NCBI RefSeq assembly: GCF_011927785.1
Contig: NZ_JAATJK010000001.1
Coordinates: forward strand, 248,001 to 312,000
Direction of reading: 5' to 3'
DNA from: Micromonospora profundi
GTDB lineage: Bacteria; Actinomycetota; Actinomycetes; Mycobacteriales; Micromonosporaceae
DNA length: 64,000 nt
This document shows, piece by piece, positions 45,231 through 53,533 of this stretch. The notes beneath the pieces are model-generated. The model saw only the letters and a list, made by a program, of their open reading frames with translations. It was not told where the DNA came from and did no database searches. The position numbers and the translations under genes were made by a program. Numbering within the stretch: position 1 is the first letter of the stretch; each line of letters starts with the position of its first letter.

Positions 45231-45997
45231 GACCTCTGACTACCCGACCCGCCGATTCTGGAAACCTGGTCGGTGTCGAGTTGATCGCCGACATGGAACA
45301 CGCTGTACGCCTGCTTGATCACCGGGTGCGCCACGTTGCGGACGCGCACCCCGCCGGGGGTGGTTCCGCGCTCGGTGCCCGCGTGCGCGTGCCCGTGTAC
45401 GGCAAGCGCTGTGGGTGCCGAGTCGATGGCCTGCCCCAGCTGGTACGAGCCGAGGAACGGGTAGATCTCCAGCGGCTCGCCGACCAGGGTGTCCGGCACC
45501 GGGGCGTAGTGGGTCAGCGCGACGAGCATGTCGCAGTCCAGCGAGCGCAGGGCAGCGCCGAGGCTCTCCGCGCTCTCGTTCGTGGTCCGGACGAACGCCT
45601 TCATCTCAGGCTCGCCGAAGTCGCTCGCGCAGCGCCCCGCGAACCCACCGCCGAAGCCCTTGACGCCGGCGATGCCGAGCCGGCCGCCCGCGCAGTCCAG
45701 CACCACACCGTTGCCCTCCAGCACCGTGATGCCCGCGTCCTCGAGCACCTTGACCACCTGTGGCACCTGGTCGCACTGGTGGTCGTGGTTGCCCAGCACC
45801 GTCACCACCGGCACTGCGAGGCCACCGAACTCCTGCGCCACGCAGCGCGCCTCGGCCTCGGTGCCGTGCCGGGTCAGGTCTCCGGCCAGCAGTAGCACGT
45901 CGGCGCAGTCCGGCAGCTCCTCCAACGCCGGGCGGAACCGGCCGACGACGTCCTCGTCCAGATGCACGTCACCCACGGCGGCTATCCGGATCACCAT
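45221..45997 (-). CDS. Calcineurin-like metallophosphoesterase
   Basis: A 258-residue two-metal phosphoesterase. The blocks GDVHLD, AGDLTRHG, GNHDHQ, LTHYAP and HGHAHAG supply the metal ligands in the usual order. ATG 45997 follows GGGAGG. It lies 10 bases after the BON gene stop. Substrate unknown (nucleotides, phospholipids or phosphoproteins are possible). Confidence 0.88.
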   Translation of the reverse strand: MVIRIAAVGDVHLDEDVVGRFRPALEELPDCADVLLLAGDLTRHGTEAEARCVAQEFGGLAVPVVTVLGNHDHQCDQVPQVVKVLEDAGITVLEGNGVVLDCAGGRLGIAGVKGFGGGFAGRCASDFGEPEMKAFVRTTNESAESLGAALRSLDCDMLVALTHYAPVPDTLVGEPLEIYPFLGSYQLGQAIDSAPTALAVHGHAHAGTERGTTPGGVRVRNVAHPVIKQAYSVFHVGDQLDTDQVSRIGGSGSQRSWS

Positions 45998-46007
45998 CGA
46001 ACCTCCC

Positions 46008-46286
46008 TCAGGGCAGTTGCTCGATCTCCGTGGGCGCCTGGGCGCGGATCACCCCGATGTCGCTGGTGATCGGCACGTCCGGGAAGCGCTCGGCCACTCG
46101 GCGCATGATCTCGTCGCGCCGGTGTGGGCTCTCCACCTCGCCGTTGAGCACGAGGGCGCTTTCCCGCCGGACCACGGTGATCCCCTGTTCGGCGACCGCG
46201 GGATCCTCGGTGAGCAACCGTTGGATCTCCGCCTCGACGTACTCGTCCGGTGGTGGCCCGGCGCCGGTGTCGCGATCGTGCGTCAC
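46008..46286 (-). CDS. BON-domain protein
   Basis: A 92-residue cytoplasmic protein consisting almost only of a BON domain (AEIQRLLTEDPAVAEQGITVV, then LVLNGEVESPHRRDEIMRRV and DVPITSDIGV). The GTG start overlaps the stop of the upstream nucleotidyltransferase gene in the form GTGA, so the genes are translationally coupled. BON domains bind lipid or envelope; here no signal peptide is seen, so the ligand is unclear. Confidence 0.72.
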   Translation of the reverse strand: MTHDRDTGAGPPPDEYVEAEIQRLLTEDPAVAEQGITVVRRESALVLNGEVESPHRRDEIMRRVAERFPDVPITSDIGVIRAQAPTEIEQLP

Positions 46287-46867
46287 GGTGTCCCCTCTCC
46301 TGCCTGGGTGCCGCTGTCCGGCACCACTTCCAGCCGGTCCAGCAGCACCAGGAACGCTTCCGCGTACGGCGAGTGCTGTGTCTCCTTGCGTACCCGTTCC
46401 CAGTCGATCTGCTCCCTCAGCGACCGGGCCAGTGGCAGGCCGCGGGCGAAGTCGCAGTAGTGCTGGGAGAAGCTCAGCAACTTGTGCACCATGAGCTGGG
46501 TGGCGGACAGGACCGGCATCTGGATGGCGTCCACCGGACGCACGACAGTGTCGGCGAACGTCTCCTCGGTCACCGGTGTCTCGATCGGCCGGTGGATCAG
46601 ATCGACCATCCGCTCGTCGTCGAAGACCTTGACGAGCCAGTCCTCCGGCGGGCGCTCGGCGCGGAAGCCGGCGGCCACCAGGGCCTCCAGCGACCGTTCG
46701 ACGTCGGCCTCACGGATCAGGAAGTCGACGTCGTGATCGCTCGAGTGGCCCCCGTGCGCGTAGACGGCGAAGCTGCCGCCCAGGGCGAACGGGATCTCGG
46801 ACTGCTTGAGCACGGCGGCGACCTTTTTGAGGGTGTGCACCAGACTCTCGTCCCCGCGCTCGGCCAT
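46283..46867 (-). CDS. Nucleotidyltransferase-fold protein
   Basis: A 194-residue protein with a nucleotidyltransferase signature GGSFAVYAHG..DHDVDFLI (Gly-Gly-Ser followed by Asp-x-Asp), then helical C-terminal parts. ATG 46867 follows GGGAG. It heads an operon with the BON and phosphoesterase genes. Family members transfer nucleotides to proteins or small molecules; toxin-antitoxin (AbiEii-type) relatives exist, but no partner antitoxin is seen. The target is not known. Confidence 0.7.
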   Translation of the reverse strand: MAERGDESLVHTLKKVAAVLKQSEIPFALGGSFAVYAHGGHSSDHDVDFLIREADVERSLEALVAAGFRAERPPEDWLVKVFDDERMVDLIHRPIETPVTEETFADTVVRPVDAIQMPVLSATQLMVHKLLSFSQHYCDFARGLPLARSLREQIDWERVRKETQHSPYAEAFLVLLDRLEVVPDSGTQAGEGTP

Positions 46868-47031
46868 CTGGGTCTCCCGTCGGTCATGTTTGTGGACAGG
46901 CGGCTGGATCGAACTTCCGTACCCGGCATTCCGGTTGCCCACACCTGGCGAGGTGGCGGTCGGGGATCAACGGGGATGAAGGGTTACAAACCTCACGGAG
47001 AGATGAGCGTGCGTCGGATAACCTGTCAAGG

Positions 47032-47796
47032 GTGGCCAGATCACCGGGGATGCGACGTGGCAGGACCCGATTACGCACCATCGCACTGATCGGCATCGAC
47101 GGATCGGGCAAGACGACCCAGGCGCACCGGCTGGCCGACGCGCTGACCGCCGCCGGTCGCCCCGCCACCTACCGCCGCAACGCCAGCGGGCGTCGCTGGC
47201 TCGGCCGGGTCGCGCAGCGGCTCGGTCGTCCGGATGCCCAGCGGCTCGTGGGGCGCGACGGCGTCCTGGCTGTGGAGTCCGTGCTGCGCTGGTTGGCCAT
47301 CGCCATCGCCCTGATCAGCTGCCTGCTCACCGGGCGCACTGCGGTGATGGACCGCTATTCGGCCTGCCAGTACGCCAGCATCAGGGCGCATGGCGGGCAG
47401 CGCTGGGAGCGGCTGGCCCGTGCCGGCTACCGACTGTTCCCGACGCCGCAGGTGACGTTCCTGCTCGCCGTCGACCCGGCGGAGGCGTACCGGCGCATCG
47501 AGCGGCGGGGCACCGACCACGAGACGATGGGCTGGCTCACCGCGGCGGACACGGCGTACCGGACGCTGCCCGAGTATCCGACCTTCGTGCTTGTGGACGC
47601 CGGGCTTCCGGCCGATGAGGTGACCGAGCAGATCCGTGCGCACCTCACGGCCTGGCTGCCCTCCGGCGTCGGCTCCGGCCCGGTGCCGCAGTCGTTCGAT
47701 TCTCCACCGCTGCCGGACGGGCCGCCCGTCACGCCGGTGGCGCAACGCTCGGAGCGCGGCGGCATCGGTCCGCTCGTGGCTCAGGCGCGTCCGTAG
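47032..47796 (+). CDS. Thymidylate kinase-like P-loop kinase
   Basis: A 254-residue P-loop protein. The Walker A is GIDGSGKTTQ. The DRY of the thymidylate kinase fold appears as AVMDRYSACQYASIRAHGG, and the lid region as AYRRIERRGTDHETMGWL. The middle part carries a hydrophobic stretch (WLAIAIALISCLL, about 90-105) not typical of Tmk, and a Pro/Ser tail follows residue 215. It is therefore a divergent relative rather than a certain dTMP kinase. GTG 47032 is used; ATG 47050 is an alternative. It converges with the SDR gene, overlapping by 16 bases. Confidence 0.68.
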   Translation: MARSPGMRRGRTRLRTIALIGIDGSGKTTQAHRLADALTAAGRPATYRRNASGRRWLGRVAQRLGRPDAQRLVGRDGVLAVESVLRWLAIAIALISCLLTGRTAVMDRYSACQYASIRAHGGQRWERLARAGYRLFPTPQVTFLLAVDPAEAYRRIERRGTDHETMGWLTAADTAYRTLPEYPTFVLVDAGLPADEVTEQIRAHLTAWLPSGVGSGPVPQSFDSPPLPDGPPVTPVAQRSERGGIGPLVAQARP

Positions 47797-48473
47797 ACCG
47801 GGACGGTGGCACCGCTTGTCGGCGCGGATTCGGCCGAGGCCAGAAAGTGGATCACCGGCGCGATCTCGGCCGGGGAGACCCAGCGGGAGTGGTCGGCGTC
47901 GGGCTGGGCGGTCCGGTTCGCGGGCGTGTCGATGACGCTTGGCAGGACTGTGTTGCAGCGAACGTTCCGGGATCGGTACTCCACCGCGACCGCGTTGGCG
48001 AAGGCCAGCACCGCCGCCTTCGCCGTGACGTAGCCGGCCGCACCGGGAAACGGTGCGAGGGCCGCGCGGGACGACACGCAGACCACCGCCCCGCCACCGG
48101 CGGCAACGAGGTGCGGCAAGGCGGCCTGGGTGACCAGGTAGGTCGGTCGCAGGTTGACGGTGAGCATCCGCTCGAACTCCTCGACCGGCGTCTCGTGCAC
48201 AAGCCCGCCGCTGGCGTACCCACCGACGAGGTTGACCACGGCCCGCAGCGGCGCGGCGGCGTCGGCGGTGGCGGCCTCGACCGCGCGGGCCGCGCCCGCG
48301 GGGTCGCTCAGGTCCGCCGCCAGCCGGACCAGACCGTCGGCCGCCGGCTCCGACCCGGGCCGACTCTGCCGCTCGGGTACGACCACACGCCAGCCCGCCG
48401 CCAGGAAGGTGCTGGTGACCGCCCCGCCCAGCCCGCCCGCGCCTCCGGTGACAAGCACACTGCGTTCCGCCAT
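47781..48473 (-). CDS. SDR-family oxidoreductase
   Basis: A 230-residue short-chain dehydrogenase. The Rossmann glycine motif is TGGAGGLG, and the catalytic triad is SSRAALAPFPGAAGYVTAK (Ser, Tyr, Lys). The end contains EIAPVIHFLASAESAPTSGATVPVYG, typical of 3-oxoacyl-ACP reductase-like proteins. It is monocistronic, convergent with the kinase-like gene. Substrate unknown. Confidence 0.88.
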   Translation of the reverse strand: MAERSVLVTGGAGGLGGAVTSTFLAAGWRVVVPERQSRPGSEPAADGLVRLAADLSDPAGAARAVEAATADAAAPLRAVVNLVGGYASGGLVHETPVEEFERMLTVNLRPTYLVTQAALPHLVAAGGGAVVCVSSRAALAPFPGAAGYVTAKAAVLAFANAVAVEYRSRNVRCNTVLPSVIDTPANRTAQPDADHSRWVSPAEIAPVIHFLASAESAPTSGATVPVYGRA

Positions 48474-48687
48474 GCGGTCACGCTAGCGTCTCGTGGGGAT
48501 GGGCTGGCCGGTGCGGTCGACCATGCGGGCCGTACGGTCCGGCCGGGCCCGGATCGCCGCACCTCCGGCACCGTACGGTGCGGTGGCCGGACCCGGTGGG
48601 GGAGGCGGTGCTGTCTGGACGGTGGCACCCTTGGCCGGAGGAGCCCGGCCGGTTCGGCAGTGTTTTGCCCAACACGTGGAGTCGTGG

Positions 48688-48716
48688 TTGACGCCTCCGC
48701 CTGGTGAAAGTAAGTT
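48688..48716 (+). promoter_or_regulatory. Leaderless promoter of murR-murQ
   Basis: TTGACG (48688-48693), a 17-base spacer and TAAGTT (48711-48716) form a vegetative-type promoter. The expected start is at about 48723, which is the GTG of murR, so the mRNA would be leaderless. Confidence 0.65.
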
Positions 48717-48719
48717 TCA
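48705..48719. promoter_or_regulatory. MurR operator
   Basis: TGAAAGTAAGTTTCA is a TGAAA-N5-TTTCA palindrome covering the -10 box and ending four bases before the murR start. RpiR-family regulators bind such sites; repression by MurR released by MurNAc-6-phosphate is the natural reading. Confidence 0.68.
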
Positions 48720-48722
48720 TCC

Positions 48723-49637
48723 GTGGCGAAGAGTCCGAAGATTTCTGCGAATCACGAGCCCGGTGGGCTGATCGTCCACATCAGTGGGCTGCTGCCGTCG
48801 CTGTCGCCTGCCGAGCAGCGGGTCGCCCGACTGGTCGTGTCCGATCCGGCCGCCGCCGCCCGGCGGACGATCACCGACCTCGCCACCGCAGCGGAGACGT
48901 CCGAGGCGACAGTCATCCGGTTCTGCCGTTCGGTGGGCATGGACGGTTACCCGCAGCTGCGCATCCGGCTCGCCGCCGAGGCCGCCCGCCGGGTCGAGCC
49001 GCCGGACGCCAGGGTCGTCGGCGGTGACATCCCGCCCGGCGCCGACCTCGCCCAGATCATCGCCACCATCGCGTTCAACGACGCCCGCGCGGTCGAGGAG
49101 ACCGCCGAGCAACTCGACCCCGCCATCTGCGAGCAGGTGGTCGAGGCCATCAACGGTGCCGGTCGCATCGACATCTACGGTGCCGGTGCCAGTGGGTTCG
49201 TCGCCTCCGACTTCCAACAGAAGCTGCACCGCATCGGCCGGATCGCCTTCTACTTTCCGGACGTGCACACCGCGCTGACGTCCGCCGCGTTGCTCGGCAA
49301 GGGCGACATCGCGATCGGCATCTCGCACACCGGCACCACCTCCGACGTCATCGAGGTGCTGGAGCAGGCGCGTAAGCGGGGTGCCAGCACTGTGGCGCTC
49401 ACGAACTTCCCGCGCTCGCCGATCACCGAGGTGGCCGACTTCGTGCTGACCACGGCGGCCCGGGAGACGACCTACCGCTCCGGTGCCACAGCCAGCCGGC
49501 TGGCCCAGCTCACAGTGGTCGACTGCCTCTTCGTCGGGGTGGCCGCCCGCAACAGGTCCCGCGCCCGCAAAGCCCTTGAGGCGACCGCCGAGGCGGTCCA
49601 GTCGCACCGGGTGGGTGCCAACCGGAGGCGGGCATGA
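48723..49637 (+). CDS. murR: RpiR/MurR-family regulator
   Basis: A 304-residue regulator. The N-terminal HTH (about 20-85: LSPAEQRVARLVVSDPAAA, TITDLATAAETSEATVIRFCR) is followed by a SIS sugar-phosphate domain (about 140-270: IYGAGASGFVASDFQQKL, GISHTGTTSDVIEVLE). The gene stop overlaps the murQ start as ATGA, so both are coupled. The effector is inferred to be N-acetylmuramate 6-phosphate because of murQ. GTG 48723 lies at the expected transcription start and no ribosome site precedes it. Confidence 0.85.
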   Translation: MAKSPKISANHEPGGLIVHISGLLPSLSPAEQRVARLVVSDPAAAARRTITDLATAAETSEATVIRFCRSVGMDGYPQLRIRLAAEAARRVEPPDARVVGGDIPPGADLAQIIATIAFNDARAVEETAEQLDPAICEQVVEAINGAGRIDIYGAGASGFVASDFQQKLHRIGRIAFYFPDVHTALTSAALLGKGDIAIGISHTGTTSDVIEVLEQARKRGASTVALTNFPRSPITEVADFVLTTAARETTYRSGATASRLAQLTVVDCLFVGVAARNRSRARKALEATAEAVQSHRVGANRRRA

Positions 49638-50590
49638 CGCCCGGTGCGGTGGAGCCGGACGAGACCATGTCAGCACCGCCCGTCCGCCCGGCCGTCCGGG
49701 TGGGCGCCCCCACGGAACGGCGCAACCCGCTGAGCGTCGACCTCGACCTGATGTCGACCAGGGACGTGCTCACCGTCATCAACGAAGCCGACCGGCGGGT
49801 GCCGGCGGCGGTCGCCGCAGTGCTCGACGAGATCGCCGCCACTGTCGACCTGGCCGTCGCGGCGCTGCGCGGTGGCCACCGGGTGCACTACTTCGGGGCC
49901 GGCACCTCGGGTCGGCTGGGCGTCCTCGACGCTGCCGAGTTGGCACCCACGTTCAACTCGCCCCGGCACTGGTTCTGCGCACACCTCGCGGGCGGGCCGG
50001 ACGCGATGTGGCGGGCAGTGGAGGACGCCGAGGACGACGATCAGGGCGGTGCGGTCGAGGCCGCCGGATGTGTGCGTGCGGGTGACCTGGTGGTCGGTCT
50101 CGCGGCCAGCGGGCGCACCCCGTACGTCCTCGGGGCGCTCGCCGCGTCCCGCGCCACGGGTGCCTCGACAGTGCTGCTCTGCGCCAATCCGGAGGCGGAG
50201 GCGGCCCGGTCCGTCGACGTGTTCATCGGGGTGGACACCGGACCCGAGGTGGTCACGGGGTCGACCCGGATGAAGGCGGGCACAGCGCAGAAGTTGGTGC
50301 TGAACACGTTCTCGACAGCCGTCATGGTGCGCCTGGGGCGGGTCTACTCGAACCTCATGATCGATATGGTCGCCACAAACGCGAAGCTTCGTGGCCGAAT
50401 GATCTCGATCCTGATGGAGGCGACCGGATGCTCCGAGGAGGTTTGCCGGCGGGCTCTCAACGAGGCCGACGGTGATCTGAAGACGGCACTGGTTTCGCTG
50501 GTCTCCGGTGCCGAGGTCGCTGCCGCGCGGGCCGCGTTGGCGCGCTCCGCCGACCAGGTGCGCGGGGCCCTCGCGCTGCTCGCCTCCTGA
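49634..50590 (+). CDS. murQ: N-acetylmuramic acid 6-phosphate etherase
   Basis: A 318-residue lyase that cleaves the lactyl ether of MurNAc-6-phosphate to give GlcNAc-6-phosphate and lactate, recycling cell-wall sugar. It has a SIS domain with FGAGTSGRLGVLDAAELAPTF. The signature VDTGPEVVTGSTRMKAGTAQK carries the catalytic Glu region. A UBA-like tail follows (EATGCSEEVCRRALNEADG). It starts inside the stop of murR. Confidence 0.95.
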   Translation: MTPGAVEPDETMSAPPVRPAVRVGAPTERRNPLSVDLDLMSTRDVLTVINEADRRVPAAVAAVLDEIAATVDLAVAALRGGHRVHYFGAGTSGRLGVLDAAELAPTFNSPRHWFCAHLAGGPDAMWRAVEDAEDDDQGGAVEAAGCVRAGDLVVGLAASGRTPYVLGALAASRATGASTVLLCANPEAEAARSVDVFIGVDTGPEVVTGSTRMKAGTAQKLVLNTFSTAVMVRLGRVYSNLMIDMVATNAKLRGRMISILMEATGCSEEVCRRALNEADGDLKTALVSLVSGAEVAAARAALARSADQVRGALALLAS

Positions 50591-50993
50591 GACCCCGCAA
50601 TACCGGGAAGCGAACGGGGCTCCGGATTGTTCATCGGGGCGGGGGGTAATAACACCCTCGTGGATGAACCGACCGGCCCGCCGGTACGTGTTTGGCAGTG
50701 ACCAGGATCGCAGCACGGTGGTGACCCGGGTCGCTGTGCCCCCGCGGCGGGCGGTGTTGCCATGGTGCGGGCGTTCGGCGATTTCGTCGACCCGCCAACC
50801 CGTCTGAGGTGCCCAGCGGCGAGTTACCCGGGCGGGTGCTGACAGCGAACATGGATCGCGCTCTCAGCAACTACTCAGGCATTCGTGACACTTTCGACTC
50901 ACGACATGGAATCCCCGAGACGTCTTATCTGTTGTGTAGGTGTCAGCACCGATGGGCACAGCAGAAGTTACCAGGGGCTGACCGACGTGGGGA
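50591..50993. other. 403-bp leader region before the sigma factor gene
   Basis: This region holds the SigR/SigH-type promoter at 50908-50933. It also holds an inverted repeat GGTGCTGACA (50835-50844) / TGTCAGCACC (50941-50950), whose right arm is at the expected start site. No gene was found; a weak purine-rich stretch lies near 50635-50650. Confidence 0.55.
50908..50933 (+). promoter_or_regulatory. SigR/SigH-type (oxidative stress ECF) promoter
   Basis: GGAAT (50908-50912), 18 bases, then GTT (50931-50933) match the S. coelicolor SigR and M. tuberculosis SigH promoter consensus exactly in both boxes and spacing. The start site would be near 50940, about 55 bases before the sigma factor gene. 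Confidence 0.78.
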
Positions 50994-51983
50994 ATGGCAA
51001 GGAACCGGGCAACCGGCGCGAGCGAGGGGACCGTGGGCAACGTGGACAAGAACATCGGCATGCGCACCGACGAGGTGGCCGAGGAGCGCGACCTGGTCGG
51101 CGTCTACCTGCACGAGATCTCCCGGACGCCACTGCTGGACGCCGCCAAGGAGGTCGACCTCTCCAAGGCGATCGAGGCCGGCCTGTACGCCGAGCACCTG
51201 CTCGGTGAGGACGCCGTTCCCGACGGGGTCGACCGGACCGACCTGGAGTGGCTGGTCGTCGAGGGTGAGCGCGCGAAGGACCTCTTCATCCGCGCCAACC
51301 TGCGACTGGTCGTGTCGATCGCCCGCCGCTACGTGCGCTCGGGCATGCCCATGCTGGACCTGATCCAGGAGGGCAACACCGGCCTCGTCCGGGCGGTCGA
51401 GAAGTTCGACTACGAGCGTGGCTACAAGTTCTCCACCTACGCCACCTGGTGGATCCGTCAGGCCATCAGCCGGGCGATCGCCCAGCAGGAGCGCACCGTG
51501 CGACTGCCTGTGCACCTGGTGGAGGACGTCAACCGGATGCGCAACGTGGCCCGGCAGCTCACCCGTGAGCTGGGCGCCGACCCGGAGCCGGAGCAGATCG
51601 CGGCATCGCTCGGCGTCACCGTCGAGCGGGTCAACGAGCTGCGCCGCTGGTCGCAGGACACCGTGTCGCTCGACACTCCGGTCGGCGACGACGGTGACAC
51701 CAACCTGGGCGACCTGGTCGCCGACAGCGACGCGCCGTCGCCGGAGGACATCGTCCTCAGCGGGCTGGAGCGGCAGCGCATCGAGGGTCTGCTCAACCAC
51801 CTCGACGACCGTTCGGCAGGCATCATGCGGGCCCGTTACGGCCTCGAGGACGGCCGCGAGCACTCGCTCACCGAGGTCGCGTCGCGGTTCTCGCTGTCGC
51901 GTGAGCGGATCCGCCAGCTGGAGATCCAGGCCCTCGGCCGGCTGCGTGAGCTTGCCCGCGCGGAGGGGCTGCAGGCAGCCTGA
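50994..51983 (+). CDS. Group 2 sigma-70 factor (SigB/HrdB-related)
   Basis: A 329-residue primary-like sigma factor without an extended N-terminus. Region 1.2 begins at DLVGVYLHEISRTPLL. Regions 2.1-2.4 run through ANLRLVVSIARRYVRSG, LDLIQEGNTGLVRAVEKFDYERG and YATWWIRQAISRAI. Region 3 follows, and region 4.2 reads FSLSRERIRQLEIQALGRLRE. Length and domain set match mycobacterial SigB-like non-essential factors. Starts at ATG 50994 and GTG 51033 (with GAGGGG) are both possible. A SigR-type promoter upstream suggests control by redox stress, as for sigB in mycobacteria. Confidence 0.9.
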   Translation: MARNRATGASEGTVGNVDKNIGMRTDEVAEERDLVGVYLHEISRTPLLDAAKEVDLSKAIEAGLYAEHLLGEDAVPDGVDRTDLEWLVVEGERAKDLFIRANLRLVVSIARRYVRSGMPMLDLIQEGNTGLVRAVEKFDYERGYKFSTYATWWIRQAISRAIAQQERTVRLPVHLVEDVNRMRNVARQLTRELGADPEPEQIAASLGVTVERVNELRRWSQDTVSLDTPVGDDGDTNLGDLVADSDAPSPEDIVLSGLERQRIEGLLNHLDDRSAGIMRARYGLEDGREHSLTEVASRFSLSRERIRQLEIQALGRLRELARAEGLQAA

Positions 51984-51996
51984 CCTGGTAGTAATG

Positions 51997-52043
51997 ACGG
52001 CGAACGGCCGGCGTCCGATAGGGGGACGCCGGCCGTTCGCCGT
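51997..52043. terminator. Strong bidirectional terminator hairpin
   Basis: A 20-base perfect stem (51997-52016 and 52024-52043) with a seven-base loop lies between the convergent sigma factor and NlpC/P60 genes. Confidence 0.85.
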
Positions 52044-52055
52044 ATTCGAGTCCGG

Positions 52056-53033
52056 CTAGCGGACCCGGCCGTAGCCCTGGATCGGCATCATGTTCATGCC
52101 GCGTTTGAGCACGTTACGGCCGGCGCTCGGTGCGTCGATCACCTGACCGCCACCCACGTAGAGGGCGACGTGCCCGAGCCCGCTGTAGAAGACCAGGTCT
52201 CCCGGCCGCAGGTCGCCCTTGCTGATGTGGCTCACCGCGCCCCACTGCATGCGCGTGTTGTGCGGTAGTGACTTGCCGGCGGCCCGCCAAGCCGCCGAGG
52301 TGAGCCCGGAGCAGTCGTAGCCGTTCGGCCCGTCGGCCGCCCACACGTACGGCTTGCCGAGCGCGCCGAAGGCGTAGCGCACCGCCGTGCCGGCAGCCCC
52401 GGACACCGCAGGCACGTTCTTGGCCTCGGTCTTCGCCGTCTTGGGCGCGGGCCGTTCGGTGGCCGATCCGTACGCCTGGCGGCGCAGTTCGTAGAGCTTG
52501 GCCAGGTCGTTCTCGATGCGCTTCTTGCCCGCCGCGAGTTCGCGGGCCTGCACGGCCTGCCGGGCCAGCGTGGCGTCCAGACGCGACTTCTCGTCCAGCA
52601 ACCGCTGCTGGTTGGCGGTGAAGCCGGAGATGCGTGCCTGCCGTTGGCGGGTCAACTGGTCGAGCGTGCCGAGCCGATCCAGCAGCGCCGCGGAACCGCC
52701 GGGCCGCAGCAGGGCGTCCGCGGTACGCAGACCACCACTCTTGTATGCGGAGTTGGCCAGTTGGGCGACGTCGGCCCGGCTCTGCTCGGCCTGCTGCTCC
52801 AGCGGGCCGATGCGGGCCTGTAGTTGGGCCACGGTGGCCTTGTTGGCCTTGATCTCCTCGTTGAGCTTGTTGTACGACTCCACGACCCGCTCCAACTCGG
52901 TCGAGGAGGCCTCGATCCGGCGGGTCAGGTCGGCCGGGGATGGCTCGGCGTGAGCCACCGCCGTTGGCGCGACCAGCGCGGCCGACATTCCGACCAGCGC
53001 CACGGTGCGCAGCAGATATCTCAGGGATGACAA
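52056..53033 (-). CDS. NlpC/P60 (C40) cell-wall peptidase with coiled coil
   Basis: A 325-residue secreted hydrolase. The signal peptide (LSSLRYLLRTVALVGMSA..AVAHA) leads into a long coiled coil (about 35-190: RRIEASSTELERVVESYNKL and onward). The C40 catalytic domain follows, with Cys in YDCSGLTSAAWRAAG and His in GLGHVALYVGGG. This is the RipA-like plan of actinobacterial division hydrolases, which cut between D-Glu and meso-DAP. TTG 53033 is preferred over GTG 53090 because GAGAGGGG precedes it and the extension of 19 Arg-rich residues looks unnatural. A cyclic-di-AMP riboswitch often precedes such genes; see findings. Confidence 0.85.
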   Translation of the reverse strand: MSSLRYLLRTVALVGMSAALVAPTAVAHAEPSPADLTRRIEASSTELERVVESYNKLNEEIKANKATVAQLQARIGPLEQQAEQSRADVAQLANSAYKSGGLRTADALLRPGGSAALLDRLGTLDQLTRQRQARISGFTANQQRLLDEKSRLDATLARQAVQARELAAGKKRIENDLAKLYELRRQAYGSATERPAPKTAKTEAKNVPAVSGAAGTAVRYAFGALGKPYVWAADGPNGYDCSGLTSAAWRAAGKSLPHNTRMQWGAVSHISKGDLRPGDLVFYSGLGHVALYVGGGQVIDAPSAGRNVLKRGMNMMPIQGYGRVR

Positions 53034-53533
53034 GAGCGAAAGGCCCCTCTCCCACGGTCGCCGACGGCGCTGCTGACGCCTCGGCGACACCGGCTGGGGC
53101 CACCCGGGTGGACGGCACTGGGCCAGACCGGCTCGAACAACCTAACCCGGGACGCCTGAAACCCGCAGTTGAAGTAGGGGCGAATGTTGGCTGAGTGACG
53201 CGAAGGACCATTGGGCCACCTGGCGCGCTCGGGGCTGTTGACACCGCGCGGAGGCGACGCCGAATCCCTTCTGTCGCCTATTGACTGGTTTCTGACTTTC
53301 GTCGTTCCGGGCGTATGCCGTCGGATGGGCGGTCCCGATAACCGACAAAACCTGAAATGGATGCTGTTTCGTAACGATGTCGCCCGGGTGGGTGAGCTGT
53401 CGGAAGCCGGTAAATGCCCAGGTGGGCTGGCGGCGCCCGAACACAATGGAGGCCGGAGCCGGGAATCCCGTCGACAGACAACGATGCCCGCGGCTGGTGG
53501 GCCCCCGGCGATCGCCCCTCGGGGGGAGGACCC
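53034..53533. other. 500-bp divergent region between C40 and DUF6232 genes
   Basis: Holds the control signals of both genes. A GGCGAC/GTCGCC hairpin is at 53253-53278. On the minus strand around 53380-53405 the sequence CCGACAGCTCACCCACCC recalls the 3' core of the c-di-AMP (ydaO) riboswitch, but the other core blocks are not clear. No gene seen. Confidence 0.4.

Noticed and set aside
46283..46867. Nucleotidyltransferase as half of an abortive-infection toxin-antitoxin pair
   Set aside because: No partner antitoxin with a suitable size is adjacent; the next genes are BON and phosphoesterase. A toxin role was therefore not called.
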